From contig NZ_CP098806.1 in the NCBI RefSeq assembly GCF_023822005.2, forward strand, positions 3,906,001 through 3,970,000: 64,000 bases of DNA. Reading direction: 5' to 3'. The notes under the pieces are model-generated. The model made no database searches, was not told the DNA's origin, and saw only the letters and a list, made by a program, of their open reading frames with translations. Shown here piece after piece: positions 16,148-24,960 of this stretch. Origin of the DNA: Dyadobacter fanqingshengii. GTDB taxonomy: Bacteria; Bacteroidota; Bacteroidia; Cytophagales; Spirosomataceae. Every line of letters starts with the position of its first letter. Within the stretch, counting starts at the first letter, position 1. A program made the translations under genes and the position numbers.

Positions 16148-16980
16148 TGAATGTCTACATGGGTAGTAAGCAGAGAGCTTGTATATCCTAAAAACGAACC
16201 CATAACGGGTGCCAGTTGATCATAGTCGGCGGAAGTTCCCATGCTAATGTGATTGTTAATCACGGCCTTACCTTCCGTGGGGTCAAAACCCCGCCATCCG
16301 GCTCCGGGCAAGAAAACTTCCACCCACGCATGCAATTCGTGTGCCTGCTGCGGGTTCCCATATAAATAGCCACTGACAAATCTGGCCGCAATTCCCAGGC
16401 TTCTGCAGGCGCCCATAAAAAGCCTTGCATACTCCCTGCACGAGCCACTTCTGTCGCGCAATGTCTCATCCGGTGGATACGCATTCCCATATTCACGGTG
16501 CTGATACACAAAGTTTTGACTGATATACTGACTCATTTCGACCAGGAATGGGATCGTGGCATAGTCAACCTTTGCTGCCAATTGACGCGCAAATTGTTCC
16601 ACCTGCTGCGTTGCATCGGTTTTGTCAAGATACGGGATCAAATATTTATAAATCCGGTTATCGTACAAAAACGGGATCTTGCTGGTTTCAAAAGGGTAAA
16701 ATACAAAGTCGAAAACATTTACAGGCTCTGAGCTTACAGTGATGGAAGCTTCAACAAAAAGCCTGCTGTAAGGCTGGTTATAGAAATAGATCAAATGCTG
16801 AACATTGCCTTCCACATCTATATTTTTTACAATTTTAGATGGCTGTGGGTCAATGAACATATTGTATTCCAGTAATCGCTGGTGCGGATAGGATCTTGGA
16901 TATAAATACAATGTGTGCATTTCCAGGACCACCGGAAAATTATATTGATATTCCAGAGAGTGCCGGACTTGTAAATTCAT
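16129..16980 (-). CDS. Transglutaminase-like cysteine protease family protein
   Basis: This 283-residue cytoplasmic protein has a bacterial transglutaminase N-terminal beta domain (about 1-100) and a transglutaminase core with the triad Cys181 (SGSCREYA), His217 (ELHAWVEV) and Asp233 (FDPTEG). Families of this kind are thought to act as proteases or amide hydrolases. It lies 34 bp after the alpha-E gene on the same strand. In many bacteria alpha-E, transglutaminase and circularly permuted ATP-grasp genes form one operon of proposed peptide synthesis or modification function, but here no ATP-grasp gene is adjacent. No signal peptide is seen. Confidence 0.85.
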   Translation of the reverse strand: MNLQVRHSLEYQYNFPVVLEMHTLYLYPRSYPHQRLLEYNMFIDPQPSKIVKNIDVEGNVQHLIYFYNQPYSRLFVEASITVSSEPVNVFDFVFYPFETSKIPFLYDNRIYKYLIPYLDKTDATQQVEQFARQLAAKVDYATIPFLVEMSQYISQNFVYQHREYGNAYPPDETLRDRSGSCREYARLFMGACRSLGIAARFVSGYLYGNPQQAHELHAWVEVFLPGAGWRGFDPTEGKAVINNHISMGTSADYDQLAPVMGSFLGYTSSLLTTHVDIQLLQDK

Positions 16981-17014
16981 GAAGTTTCCGGCATTTGACC
17001 GATTTAGTTGGCTT

Positions 17015-18055
17015 TTAGTTCATCCATTGGGTTTTGAATTGCCCCGATGACTGGCTTTGTGACTGACTTTGAGAATGGCCTTGGGACAGACTCTGCGACT
17101 GGCCGGTTTCCAGGCCAAAATACATGTCGAAAATTGCGGAATCCACTTCGTTATTTTTAGTCTGAAATTTATCCAGATATTCGTGAAGGCCCATTTTAAA
17201 AACGTCCTCAACATCGGTAAATTCCAATTCCGTACGGATCTTGCTCAACACCCGTTCAGCAGGATTTGTGTGTCCGCGTTCCGGAATCGACCCCGCAATC
17301 GCATATAATGAGAGTTCGGCCTGTCGTACGCTATAAGCGATGGACCTGGGAAATAATTTATCCAGAATAAGAAAAGCGACAATGTTCATTGGCGTCAATG
17401 CGCGATGCGTCTGCCTGTACATATTATAAGCGCTCACAGATTTCAAAACCGCAGTCCAGAGCATAAGATCCAGCGTCGACCCTGATGTTCCAGAGTCTTG
17501 TAACAATGTAAAATACTTCACGTCCAAAAAGCGGGAACATTTATCCGCGCGCTCGATATGTCGGCCTAAGCGGCCAAAATGCCAGGCTTCATTGCGTGTA
17601 ATGGATGAATCCACAACGCCGTGAAAGAGCTGGCAGCTTTTACGGATATCTGTAAAATATGCCTGCATATGGTCCATATTCCGGAAATTATCCGGGTTTG
17701 TACCCCGAATCGACAGGTAAAAAGTATTGATACTCTCCCACATTTCCTTCGATATAGTCTCCCGGATCGTCCGCGCGTTTTCGCGCGCTTCGTAAAGGCA
17801 GCTGATAATGGAATTTGGGTTTCTTTTATCAAATGTCAGGAAATGTATAACGTCCTCTTTGGTGGGCTTTTCGTAATATTTATAAAACAAATAGTGATCA
17901 GCAGTTGCGATCAGAAGCGGTTCCCATTGCTCGTCCACATCGGGCGGCAGATCCAAAGCCAGATTAAAATTAACTCCCACAAAACGGGCGTAGTTCTCTA
18001 CCCGTTCGATGTAACGATTCATCCAGTAAATTGAATTGGCAACTCGGCTAAGCAT
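17015..18055 (-). CDS. Alpha-E domain protein (DUF403)
   Basis: This 346-residue, mostly helical protein begins MLSRVANSIYWMNRYIERVENYARF, the hallmark of the alpha-E (DUF403) family. It also has the conserved WHFGRLGRHIERADKCSRFLDVKYF stretch near 180-205. The biochemical role of alpha-E proteins is unknown; they occur with transglutaminases and ATP-grasp ligases. The last about 25 residues are a Ser-Gln-rich tail with many SQ pairs, outside the family core. It precedes the transglutaminase gene by 34 bp, probably as one transcript. The missing ATP-grasp partner may be elsewhere in the genome. Confidence 0.88.
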   Translation of the reverse strand: MLSRVANSIYWMNRYIERVENYARFVGVNFNLALDLPPDVDEQWEPLLIATADHYLFYKYYEKPTKEDVIHFLTFDKRNPNSIISCLYEARENARTIRETISKEMWESINTFYLSIRGTNPDNFRNMDHMQAYFTDIRKSCQLFHGVVDSSITRNEAWHFGRLGRHIERADKCSRFLDVKYFTLLQDSGTSGSTLDLMLWTAVLKSVSAYNMYRQTHRALTPMNIVAFLILDKLFPRSIAYSVRQAELSLYAIAGSIPERGHTNPAERVLSKIRTELEFTDVEDVFKMGLHEYLDKFQTKNNEVDSAIFDMYFGLETGQSQSLSQGHSQSQSQSQSSGQFKTQWMN

Positions 18056-18273
18056 AAATTGAAAGTGTTGTCTTTAAATTGGTTAATCAGAATTTTTGTT
18101 AAGCGATATTACCAAAATACCTAATAAAATTTTGCAAATACAAGAACCTACGAAAAGTAATATAAGTTCTCAAAAGAATTGTATTATGGAAAAATTGTAA
18201 CCTGTTCTGCCAAAACTTCCCCAAACGGTTAATTTTTGTAAATTAACATTTCATAAACATAACCTTTATTCCT

Positions 18274-19830
18274 GTGTCAAAAAAAGAACAATTTGTTGCA
18301 GCCATCCAAAAATCTTATCGCACCGATAAACCTGTCATTCATTTGGGTTCTGCCATTCTGGATGGTGAAATTATCGGTGAAGCCAGGGTAAATCTGCCTC
18401 TGCGCATGATGAACAGGCATGGACTAGTGGCCGGCGCAACGGGATCGGGAAAAACGCGAACATTGCAGGTGCTTGCCGAGCAACTTTCCGCCGCAGGCGT
18501 GCCTGTTTTTATGTCGGATATAAAGGGCGACTTATCGGGTATTGCGCAACCCGGACCAACCAATGCGGCGTTGCAGGAAAGATCGGCGGCACTGGGAACG
18601 GTGTTTGAGCCAAAAGGATATCCCGTTGAACTTTATTCACTAAGCGGACAAAAAGGCGCTCAGATGCGCGCCACGATCCTGGAATTCGGGCCGATACTGC
18701 TTTCCAAAATTTTTGAATTAAATGATACGCAGTCGGGCGTGCTGGCGATTCTCTTTAAGTATGCCGATGACAAAGATCTGCCCATGGTGGATCTGAACGA
18801 CCTGAAAAAAGTGCTCAATTACCTTTCAGAAGGTCCCGGCGCTTCCGAAATAAAAGCAGACTACGGCAGCATTTCCACTTCCACAGCGGGAACGATATTG
18901 CGTAAAATCGTCGCCTTGGAACAACAGGGCGTAGGGACTATTTTTGGTGAAAAATCTTTTGACATTACTGACCTGATCAACCGCGTCGATGGGCAGGGCG
19001 TCATCAGTTTGCTTAATATTTCCGATGTTCAGGACAAGCCCGCATTGTTTTCAACATTCATGTTAAGTCTGCTGGCTGAACTTTACACAAAATTGCCGGA
19101 AGCCGGCGATCTGGATAAACCCAAGCTGGTATTCTTCCTGGACGAAGCGCACTTGCTCTTCAAAGATGCGCCAAAAGCATTTCTGGACCAGATTGAGCAG
19201 GTTGTACGCCTTATCCGTTCCAAAGGCGTGGGAATTTTCTTTTGCACACAAATGGCGCAAGATGTTCCTGTTTCCGTTTTGTCTCAATTAGGAAACCGCG
19301 TTCAACACGTTTTAAGAGCATTTACCCCGCAAGATGCAGACGCACTAAAACAAACCGTTAAAACTTACCCGAGATCAGATTTTTATGCCATTGACCAGAT
19401 CCTGACCACATTAGGAATCGGGCAAGCATTGATTACGGTTTTAAATGAAAAGGGAATTCCGACAGAAGTGGCGGCAACCCATTTGCTCCCGCCAAACTCA
19501 ATTATGGGCCCAATGGTGCAGGCAGATTATGATAATCACGTCAGACAATCAGACGTTTACCTGAAATACAAAGATCCGATTGATCCGGAAAGCGCTTACG
19601 AAATGCTAACCAAGCGCATGGAAACCCACGCTCAGGTGGAGGCCAAAGCGCAGGAAGAAGTTGCGGAAGTAAAAAAGGAAAAAGAAGAAAAAGGAATGTT
19701 TTCCGAAGCGCTTAACTCGCCATTGGCAAAACAAATCGGCCGCGAAGTGGTCAGGGGTGTTTTTGGCATGTTGTTTGGCAAAAAAACGACAAGCACCCGC
19801 AAAAAGACCGGCGGCTTATTCGGCTTCTAG
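18274..19830 (+). CDS. HerA-like/DUF853 P-loop ATPase (YjgR family)
   Basis: This 518-residue ATPase belongs to the HerA/FtsK-related DUF853 family, represented by YjgR in Escherichia coli. Walker A is GATGSGKT (54-61) and Walker B is LVFFLDEAH with Asp290-Glu291. A QLGNRVQHVLRAFTP segment near 345 fits the sensor/arginine-finger region. The function of the family is not established; DNA translocation is the usual proposal. The C-terminal tail is charged, with a coiled-coil-like run (KAQEEVAEVKKEKEEKG), and then basic. The start is GTG 18274. It converges on the DUF2141 gene and their stop codons share the CTAG at 19827-19830. I see no nuclease or defence partner nearby. Confidence 0.85.
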   Translation: MSKKEQFVAAIQKSYRTDKPVIHLGSAILDGEIIGEARVNLPLRMMNRHGLVAGATGSGKTRTLQVLAEQLSAAGVPVFMSDIKGDLSGIAQPGPTNAALQERSAALGTVFEPKGYPVELYSLSGQKGAQMRATILEFGPILLSKIFELNDTQSGVLAILFKYADDKDLPMVDLNDLKKVLNYLSEGPGASEIKADYGSISTSTAGTILRKIVALEQQGVGTIFGEKSFDITDLINRVDGQGVISLLNISDVQDKPALFSTFMLSLLAELYTKLPEAGDLDKPKLVFFLDEAHLLFKDAPKAFLDQIEQVVRLIRSKGVGIFFCTQMAQDVPVSVLSQLGNRVQHVLRAFTPQDADALKQTVKTYPRSDFYAIDQILTTLGIGQALITVLNEKGIPTEVAATHLLPPNSIMGPMVQADYDNHVRQSDVYLKYKDPIDPESAYEMLTKRMETHAQVEAKAQEEVAEVKKEKEEKGMFSEALNSPLAKQIGREVVRGVFGMLFGKKTTSTRKKTGGLFGF

Positions 19831-20240
19831 TCCGTTAGCTTCACACTGATTTTCTGTCCCGGATCTTTGAGCAAAAATTCACAATCCTCAAATTTCGGGG
19901 CAGAAAATTTAGGGCGGAAATTCTTGCTGAAACCATAAGGCTCCTTAGGAATTCCCACGAAGTTTTTGTCCAGCACACCATTGCTATTCATGTCGTGGTA
20001 AACTGCTAATGCGTAACGCCCGGGGCTCAGTTCAAATGTGACATGCTGAGGCGCGGCTGCTTTCACTTCTACGATCTTGTAGGTGTTCGGTTTTTCTTTC
20101 CCGGCGAATTTTTCCTCAGGCTTATAAATAGCAATCCAGAGCTTGCCCTGTTTTTTTTTAATGTTGGTGAACTCAATATCCAATGTCATAGCTGGCGCTG
20201 CAAACCAGCTTACCACGCAACCCACAATCCATATCAGCAT
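19827..20240 (-). CDS. DUF2141 exported protein
   Basis: This small exported protein of 137 residues starts at ATG 20238-20240 with a signal peptide (MLIWIVGCVVSWFAAPAMT). The body matches the DUF2141 pattern: beta-rich, with LWIAIYKPEEKF, a GRYALAVYHDMNSNGVLDKNFVGIPKEPYGFS stretch containing a DxNxNGxLD calcium-like loop, and FEDCEFLL. The function is unknown. A longer frame from 20270 would run into the thioesterase gene. I prefer 20240, because it gives TAA-T-ATG coupling with the thioesterase stop. It overlaps the HerA-like gene tail by four bases. Confidence 0.8.
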   Translation of the reverse strand: MLIWIVGCVVSWFAAPAMTLDIEFTNIKKKQGKLWIAIYKPEEKFAGKEKPNTYKIVEVKAAAPQHVTFELSPGRYALAVYHDMNSNGVLDKNFVGIPKEPYGFSKNFRPKFSAPKFEDCEFLLKDPGQKISVKLTD

Positions 20241-20241
20241 A

Positions 20242-20805
20242 TTAATCTTTGTTTTCTGTTTCCCAACCAATCACACAACGCTGCTTTGATAACTTGTGCA
20301 AGTTATCCTGCACATCCAACCGTGTTTTCGCATTATCAAATGCATCACGGTAATTTTCTTTCAATTCCCTGCGCTTGATCGCTTCGAGGAATCTGCGTGC
20401 ATCATCCTCATTTTCAAGCAGTAATTCCGGAACAACGGTCGGCTTGTCATCATCCCCTTTCGCAACCATGGTCACATAAGAAGTGTTGGTATGCCGTTGC
20501 GTTCCATTCCTGACATTCTCTGCAATCACCCTGATCCCGATCACCAATGAAGTCCTGCCGACATAATTAACGGACGCGTGCAGTGAAACCAGGTCGCCAA
20601 CTTCAACAGGTTCTAAAAAATCCACGCCATCGACAGAAACCGTCACGCAATACGTGCCCGCATGACGCGCGGCGCAGGCATAGGCAACCTTGTCAATCAA
20701 TGATAACAGGATGCCGCCATGTATTTTTCCGCCAAAATTAGCGTAGGACGGAATCATTAGTTCCGTTAATGTAGTCTGTGAAAAGCGAACTGAACGTGGT
20801 TCCAA
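20242..20805 (-). CDS. Acyl-CoA thioesterase, hotdog fold
   Basis: This 187-residue hotdog thioesterase hydrolyses acyl-CoA. The pattern MIPSYANFGGKIHGGILLSLIDKVAYACAARHAG (about 17-50) resembles the YciA/BFIT acyl-CoA hydrolase group, and a GDLVSLHASVNYVGRTSLVIGIRV strand pair follows. A C-terminal helical extension with RRFLEAIKRRELK is beyond the core. Substrate chain length cannot be told. It is 16 bp downstream of the Gfo/Idh/MocA gene and is coupled to the DUF2141 gene, so it sits in a minus-strand run of otherwise exported proteins. Confidence 0.88.
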   Translation of the reverse strand: MEPRSVRFSQTTLTELMIPSYANFGGKIHGGILLSLIDKVAYACAARHAGTYCVTVSVDGVDFLEPVEVGDLVSLHASVNYVGRTSLVIGIRVIAENVRNGTQRHTNTSYVTMVAKGDDDKPTVVPELLLENEDDARRFLEAIKRRELKENYRDAFDNAKTRLDVQDNLHKLSKQRCVIGWETENKD

Positions 20806-20821
20806 ATGCCTGATGTTTTAT

Positions 20822-21907
20822 TTACTTCTTTAAATAAATGGTTTTTCCGGACTTTGCCGACTCTTTTGCAGTTTCTAAAATTTCGACCACAGTCACATTC
20901 ACAGGTAATCCGTATAAATCGTTTTTTTCCAGTTTCAAACGCCCCTGGATCACGTCTGCCAAAACGGAGAACGGATCTGTAAATGGTGCAGGCCGCGGAT
21001 CGAGCTTGATCGTTTCCTCAGGCGTTTTTTCCGCCAGGCGTTGTCTGACCGTGGTTGCGTTTACAGCCACTGCATAACCTTTATTCCCAAACACTTCCAT
21101 ATCTTTTCGGGCAAAGGACCAGTTCCAGGAACCCTGAATGATACATTGCGCTTTGGGATATTGTAAAATAATGGATGCTTCGTCGTCTACTTCTTTATAA
21201 ATCTCGGGCTTATTCTGGTGGGTAACAGCCGTTACCGAAAGCGGACGTTCCCCTTTCAAAAGCCAGGTCATCAAATTCGCTCCATAGCAACCAAAATCAA
21301 TCAATGCTCCCGCGCCGTTCTTAACCGGATCGGTGAGAATGGCCAGAAACTCTTTGCTCACACCAATTTCCTTCGGTCCCTGATGCCCGTCGTTGACCAT
21401 CACTTTCCTGATCTCGCCCAATTTCCCTTGCTCTACCAGGTCACGGACGTGCTGATTGCTTGCATACCAGGAGGTTTCATAATTGGTAAGCACTTGAATG
21501 CCATTTTGATCCGCCAACTTTTGGATTTCCTTCGCGTCTGCAAATGTTGTTGCCAGCGGTTTTTCCACCATTACGTGGATTTTCCTCGGCGCACAGGCGC
21601 GTACAATCGCAATGTGTTCATTTATCGCCCCAAATGCTGAAACGGCTTCCGGTTTGGCCTCGTCGAGCATTTTGTTCAAATCCGTGAAAAAGAGCTTTTT
21701 GTCCAGCTTGTACTTGGTCATGAACAGATTGACAAGGTCCGGATTGGTTTCGTAAATCCCCACAAGCTCAATATCCTTTTTATCCGAACGGTTGAAAATC
21801 CAGCCGACATGACCGTGGCTCAGCCCGGCAACCGCTACTTTTACAGGCGTTTGCGCCATTGATTGAATGCTTAAAAATGCAAGTAAACAGAGCAGCAGTG
21901 TTTTCAT
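20822..21907 (-). CDS. Exported Gfo/Idh/MocA family oxidoreductase
   Basis: This 361-residue NAD(P)-dependent oxidoreductase carries an N-terminal signal peptide (about 1-18, ending SMAQ). A Rossmann domain follows with VAVAGLSHGHVGWIF near 23-37 and the conserved EKPLATT (about 115-121), then the C-terminal alpha/beta dimerisation domain. Exported members of this family are common in Bacteroidota and usually act on sugars or glycosides in the periplasm. The GxxHGH form of the nucleotide loop departs from the usual GxGxxG. It follows the ceramidase-like gene by 12 bp, and a shared pathway is likely but unspecified. Confidence 0.87.
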   Translation of the reverse strand: MKTLLLCLLAFLSIQSMAQTPVKVAVAGLSHGHVGWIFNRSDKKDIELVGIYETNPDLVNLFMTKYKLDKKLFFTDLNKMLDEAKPEAVSAFGAINEHIAIVRACAPRKIHVMVEKPLATTFADAKEIQKLADQNGIQVLTNYETSWYASNQHVRDLVEQGKLGEIRKVMVNDGHQGPKEIGVSKEFLAILTDPVKNGAGALIDFGCYGANLMTWLLKGERPLSVTAVTHQNKPEIYKEVDDEASIILQYPKAQCIIQGSWNWSFARKDMEVFGNKGYAVAVNATTVRQRLAEKTPEETIKLDPRPAPFTDPFSVLADVIQGRLKLEKNDLYGLPVNVTVVEILETAKESAKSGKTIYLKK

Positions 21908-21919
21908 ATTCAGGATAGT

Positions 21920-23272
21920 TTAGGATAATTTATCAATAATGTCTTTGATCACCTCTTGCAGATAAGCGCCATTGTACGGGCCATACCAGCTCATGGTTTT
22001 GGTTTCGTAAAGGTCTTTATCAAAATATTTGTCGTGCGTAATGTAGCCGATATAACCACCATTAAAGCTGGTAACCAGCAAGTTAATCCCTTTTGTCTTG
22101 GCATATGCATCCAATCCTGCAACCAGTTCGCCAGAAAAGTCACAAGGCATCCCGACCATGAGAATATTACCGATCCGTAACGCTTTTACAAACACCGGAT
22201 ATTCTCCAAAAGCCTTTTTAAATGCCCAGGAACGCAGGTTAATGTTCATCGTCAGTCGCGGCGACGGATCGCGCAGCGGCAATGGCAATGTAATCGCCTG
22301 CAAGGTGGCGCCTTTTGATTTCATCTTTAATGCAGAGTCGGATAGCAGTGCTTTTTGCACCCCATAGGCCTGATTTTTAACCTCGTCAAAATCATCAGCA
22401 CCTTTCTCAATCGGCCCCATGCTGCCCACGGCGCCGGCCATGTACATTGCAAAATCGTATCGTCCTTTTTCAAGTGAATCCACGAGCATGCCGGGATAGT
22501 CTCTGGACAGCACAATGTTTTTGGAATTCAAAACCGTTGAATGCGCGGCATAGGAGCTTAAAATTGCCTTTTTACCACTTTTTGTAACGAATGCAGCCGA
22601 ACGGATCTCGGGATCAATCTCGCCTTCTCCACCTACCAGCCTGTTTCGGATGTCAACAGTGTCAATCGCTTCCATATAAGTCAGGTCAACCGGTTCCAGC
22701 TTTGCTTTTGCCAGCACAATGGCCTGAAAAATGGCATCCGCAAGCCGCTCCACCGTTGCCGGATCATATTTTCCTGAAAAGAATAACGACGAAATGCCTG
22801 TTCCCCAACCACCTACACTGTTATGGCTATGCGTTGCGCCAAAAAAGACCTGATCAAACGGAATTTCCTTTTCCGTAAGCCGCGATTGCAACAGTTTGAT
22901 CACCGTCGGCGGCACAATAAGCAAGTCCGCAGCAATGATCGCGGCCTGGGTTTCACCATTGTCAATCACCATGGCCCTCACGTAAACTGAATCGTGGACG
23001 GCAGTGTACAACTTGCCCCGCCGGTTGCCATAACCCGCTGTGGGTGTGGGCGATGCGGGTGTAATGTTGACTTTCGCCCAACCTGCCTGTAACTGCCCTA
23101 TTGAGCCGGAAGTGTCCTTTTTAACATTGCTGACCAGTCTTTTCCATTGTCCGTAATAAGGCATTTCTTTATAAGGTGTGTTGTCCATGGTCGTGATCAT
23201 GGTAGCAATGACCAGCAACAAGACTAAGACGATCACGCCAATGATGCGCAGGAAAATTCGAAGGAATCTCAT
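21920..23272 (-). CDS. Membrane-anchored neutral/alkaline ceramidase-like protein
   Basis: This 450-residue protein has an N-terminal membrane anchor (about 7-27, rich in Val, Leu and Ile). The remainder resembles the N-terminal domain of neutral/alkaline non-lysosomal ceramidases: WAKVNITPASPTPTAGYGNR, AAIIAADLLIVPP, and the zinc-site segment FGATHSHNSVGGWG. Ceramidases cleave the amide bond of ceramide, and Bacteroidota make sphingolipids, but many bacterial homologues of about 450 residues have no proven substrate. It lacks the separate C-terminal domain of true ceramidases. It heads the run ceramidase-like, Gfo/Idh/MocA, thioesterase, DUF2141. Confidence 0.82.
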   Translation of the reverse strand: MRFLRIFLRIIGVIVLVLLLVIATMITTMDNTPYKEMPYYGQWKRLVSNVKKDTSGSIGQLQAGWAKVNITPASPTPTAGYGNRRGKLYTAVHDSVYVRAMVIDNGETQAAIIAADLLIVPPTVIKLLQSRLTEKEIPFDQVFFGATHSHNSVGGWGTGISSLFFSGKYDPATVERLADAIFQAIVLAKAKLEPVDLTYMEAIDTVDIRNRLVGGEGEIDPEIRSAAFVTKSGKKAILSSYAAHSTVLNSKNIVLSRDYPGMLVDSLEKGRYDFAMYMAGAVGSMGPIEKGADDFDEVKNQAYGVQKALLSDSALKMKSKGATLQAITLPLPLRDPSPRLTMNINLRSWAFKKAFGEYPVFVKALRIGNILMVGMPCDFSGELVAGLDAYAKTKGINLLVTSFNGGYIGYITHDKYFDKDLYETKTMSWYGPYNGAYLQEVIKDIIDKLS

Positions 23273-23340
23273 TTAAACCAAATTGGGAGGTTAGGTTGCC
23301 AATATGCAAAAGGAATAACGCATTGTTTTATCCTCATTAT

Positions 23341-23377
23341 AAAAAAACCCGACATTCCGTTTACGGCTGATGTCGGG
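23341..23377 (-). terminator. Intrinsic terminator of the YceI gene
   Basis: On the minus strand ATGCCCGACAT and ATGTCGGG arms (CCCGACAT 23348-23355 with ATGTCGGG 23370-23377) form an 8 bp stem. A further CCGT-TTA-ACGG-like pairing lies inside, and the stem is followed by seven T residues (A tract 23341-23347 on plus). It is 33 bp downstream of the YceI stop codon and ahead of the ceramidase-like gene start. Confidence 0.8.
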
Positions 23378-23409
23378 CATTATCCGGACAGACCGGGCAA
23401 ATATTGCGT

Positions 23410-23943
23410 TTAGGATTCTTTAACCAATTGAATGTTGGCAATCAGTTTTACATCTTCGCCGATCACCAGACCACCGGAATCTGTCAATTGCATATAATTA
23501 AGTCCAAATTCCTGACGGCTTATCCTGCCTTCGACTTCAAAACCGATCCTCAGTTTCCCGTCTGCATCGCGCTCCGCGCCGCCATATTCTGCGTCGAGCT
23601 CGATGGGTTTTGTGATTCCTTTTAATGTAAGCAAACCCGAAAGTTTGTAGTTATCGCCCTTCACTTTATGAAAATAATTAGACTGAAAAGTAATATGCGG
23701 AAACTGCTCGGCATCGAAAAAATCTGCGGACTTTAAATGTGCGTCACGCATATCGACTTTGGTATCGATACTGCTCACGTCGAGGGAGAAGTGAATTTCA
23801 GCATTTTCAAAATTGTTCAGATCCGACGTGGCGCCACCTTCGAAGTTATTAAAGGAACCCGTAATGGTAGAGATCACTAAATGCTTGATTTTGAACTGAA
23901 CTTCTGAATGCACGGGGTCTACAATCCATTTTGTAACTGACAT
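23410..23943 (-). CDS. YceI family lipocalin-like protein
   Basis: This 177-residue protein has the YceI pattern: WIVDPVHSEVQFKIKHL near the start, GSFNNFEGG, SIDTKVDMRDAHLKSADFFDAEQFPHITFQS, and a C-terminal VIGEDVKLIANIQL. YceI proteins form a lipocalin-like barrel that binds isoprenoid or similar lipids. Unlike many family members it has no signal peptide, so it is predicted to be cytoplasmic. It has its own terminator and appears to be a single-gene unit. Confidence 0.9.
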   Translation of the reverse strand: MSVTKWIVDPVHSEVQFKIKHLVISTITGSFNNFEGGATSDLNNFENAEIHFSLDVSSIDTKVDMRDAHLKSADFFDAEQFPHITFQSNYFHKVKGDNYKLSGLLTLKGITKPIELDAEYGGAERDADGKLRIGFEVEGRISRQEFGLNYMQLTDSGGLVIGEDVKLIANIQLVKES

Positions 23944-24137
23944 AGGCGAAAAATTTAAATGCTGTAAAAGCCGGTCTTGCGTCCGGTGTTAACCTAAAAT
24001 TAATATTCCTGACTTACAAACGTCCATTAAAATGTTTTAATTCAGACCGTAATGGATGTTTGTCCCAAATAATGGCACGTAATTTTTAACTAACTCGTTG
24101 TCATAACATTTACCAAATATATTAAATCGACTCATAC

Positions 24138-24947
24138 ATGAAAATGAAGGGAAGAAGCATATTCACGTATGACGTGTATGCACCCACCACTGTAACGACT
24201 ATGTTACGCCCCCGCCGTCAAGAAGGTCAGTCCATCATTCAGGAAGGTTTTAACATTGAGCCATCCGTTCCCTTTTCAGAATATACCGACATATATGGCA
24301 ATCCGTGCCAGCGGACCGTTTTACCAGTTGGCAAGGTAACCATTACCACAGAAGTTCAGGCGCAAGTGAGTGCGACCAAGTCCATTCCCAACCCGCCGCC
24401 AACATTTATGCTTGTGGGCGACCTGCCCGACGAGGTTATGCATTACATTCTGCCAAGTCGTTACTGTGAGTCAGATTTGCACGAAATAAATATGCTTGTT
24501 ATGAACATTGCAGGCAATCTGACGCCAGGTTATGCGCAGGTTGAGGCGATACGGACGTGGATTCATCAAAATGTTAAATATCAATACGGTGTAACCGATT
24601 CCAGCACGACAGCACTCGATGTTGCCCGTAGCCGGATTGGCGTATGCCGCGACTTTACGCACCTGGCCATTGCATTATGCCGCAATCTTTGCATTCCGGC
24701 AAGAATGACGGTTGGCTATCTTGACAGACTGAAAGTAATGGACCTGCACGCCTGGTTTGACGTTTATATCGGCGGCCAATGGTACACATTTGATGCCGTG
24801 CAGGAAAAAACAGGTGGATATAGAATTGAGATCGCTCACGGCCGTGACGCTGCTGACGTGGCTATGGTTACGCAATATGGCAATGCCACGCTGCAATCAT
24901 TGCATGTGGAGACAGAGCTTTTAGAGGCGGAACAGACTAATTCGTAA
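24138..24947 (+). CDS. Transglutaminase-like family protein (second copy in window)
   Basis: This 269-residue protein has an N-terminal beta domain and a transglutaminase core with Cys170 (IGVCRDFTH), His204 (DLHAWFDV) and Asp219 (YTFDAVQE). The triad order and spacing are intact, so peptidase or amidohydrolase chemistry is possible. No signal peptide is evident. It is distinct from the transglutaminase at 16129-16980 and has no alpha-E partner beside it. It stands alone on the plus strand and converges on kbl across a strong bidirectional hairpin. Confidence 0.85.
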   Translation: MKMKGRSIFTYDVYAPTTVTTMLRPRRQEGQSIIQEGFNIEPSVPFSEYTDIYGNPCQRTVLPVGKVTITTEVQAQVSATKSIPNPPPTFMLVGDLPDEVMHYILPSRYCESDLHEINMLVMNIAGNLTPGYAQVEAIRTWIHQNVKYQYGVTDSSTTALDVARSRIGVCRDFTHLAIALCRNLCIPARMTVGYLDRLKVMDLHAWFDVYIGGQWYTFDAVQEKTGGYRIEIAHGRDAADVAMVTQYGNATLQSLHVETELLEAEQTNS

Positions 24948-24960
24948 TTTAACGAGTCAT

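Noticed and set aside
17621..18034. Plus-strand frame of 137 codons opposite the alpha-E gene
   Set aside because: Shadow of the DUF403 coding sequence; no motif.
18274..19830. HerA-like ATPase as part of an anti-phage defence system
   Set aside because: No SIR2, nuclease, methyltransferase or other defence partner is nearby, and the sequence fits the chromosomal DUF853/YjgR group.
21218..21640. Plus-strand frame of 140 codons opposite the Gfo/Idh/MocA gene
   Set aside because: Shadow frame; the minus-strand gene has clear family motifs in the same bases.
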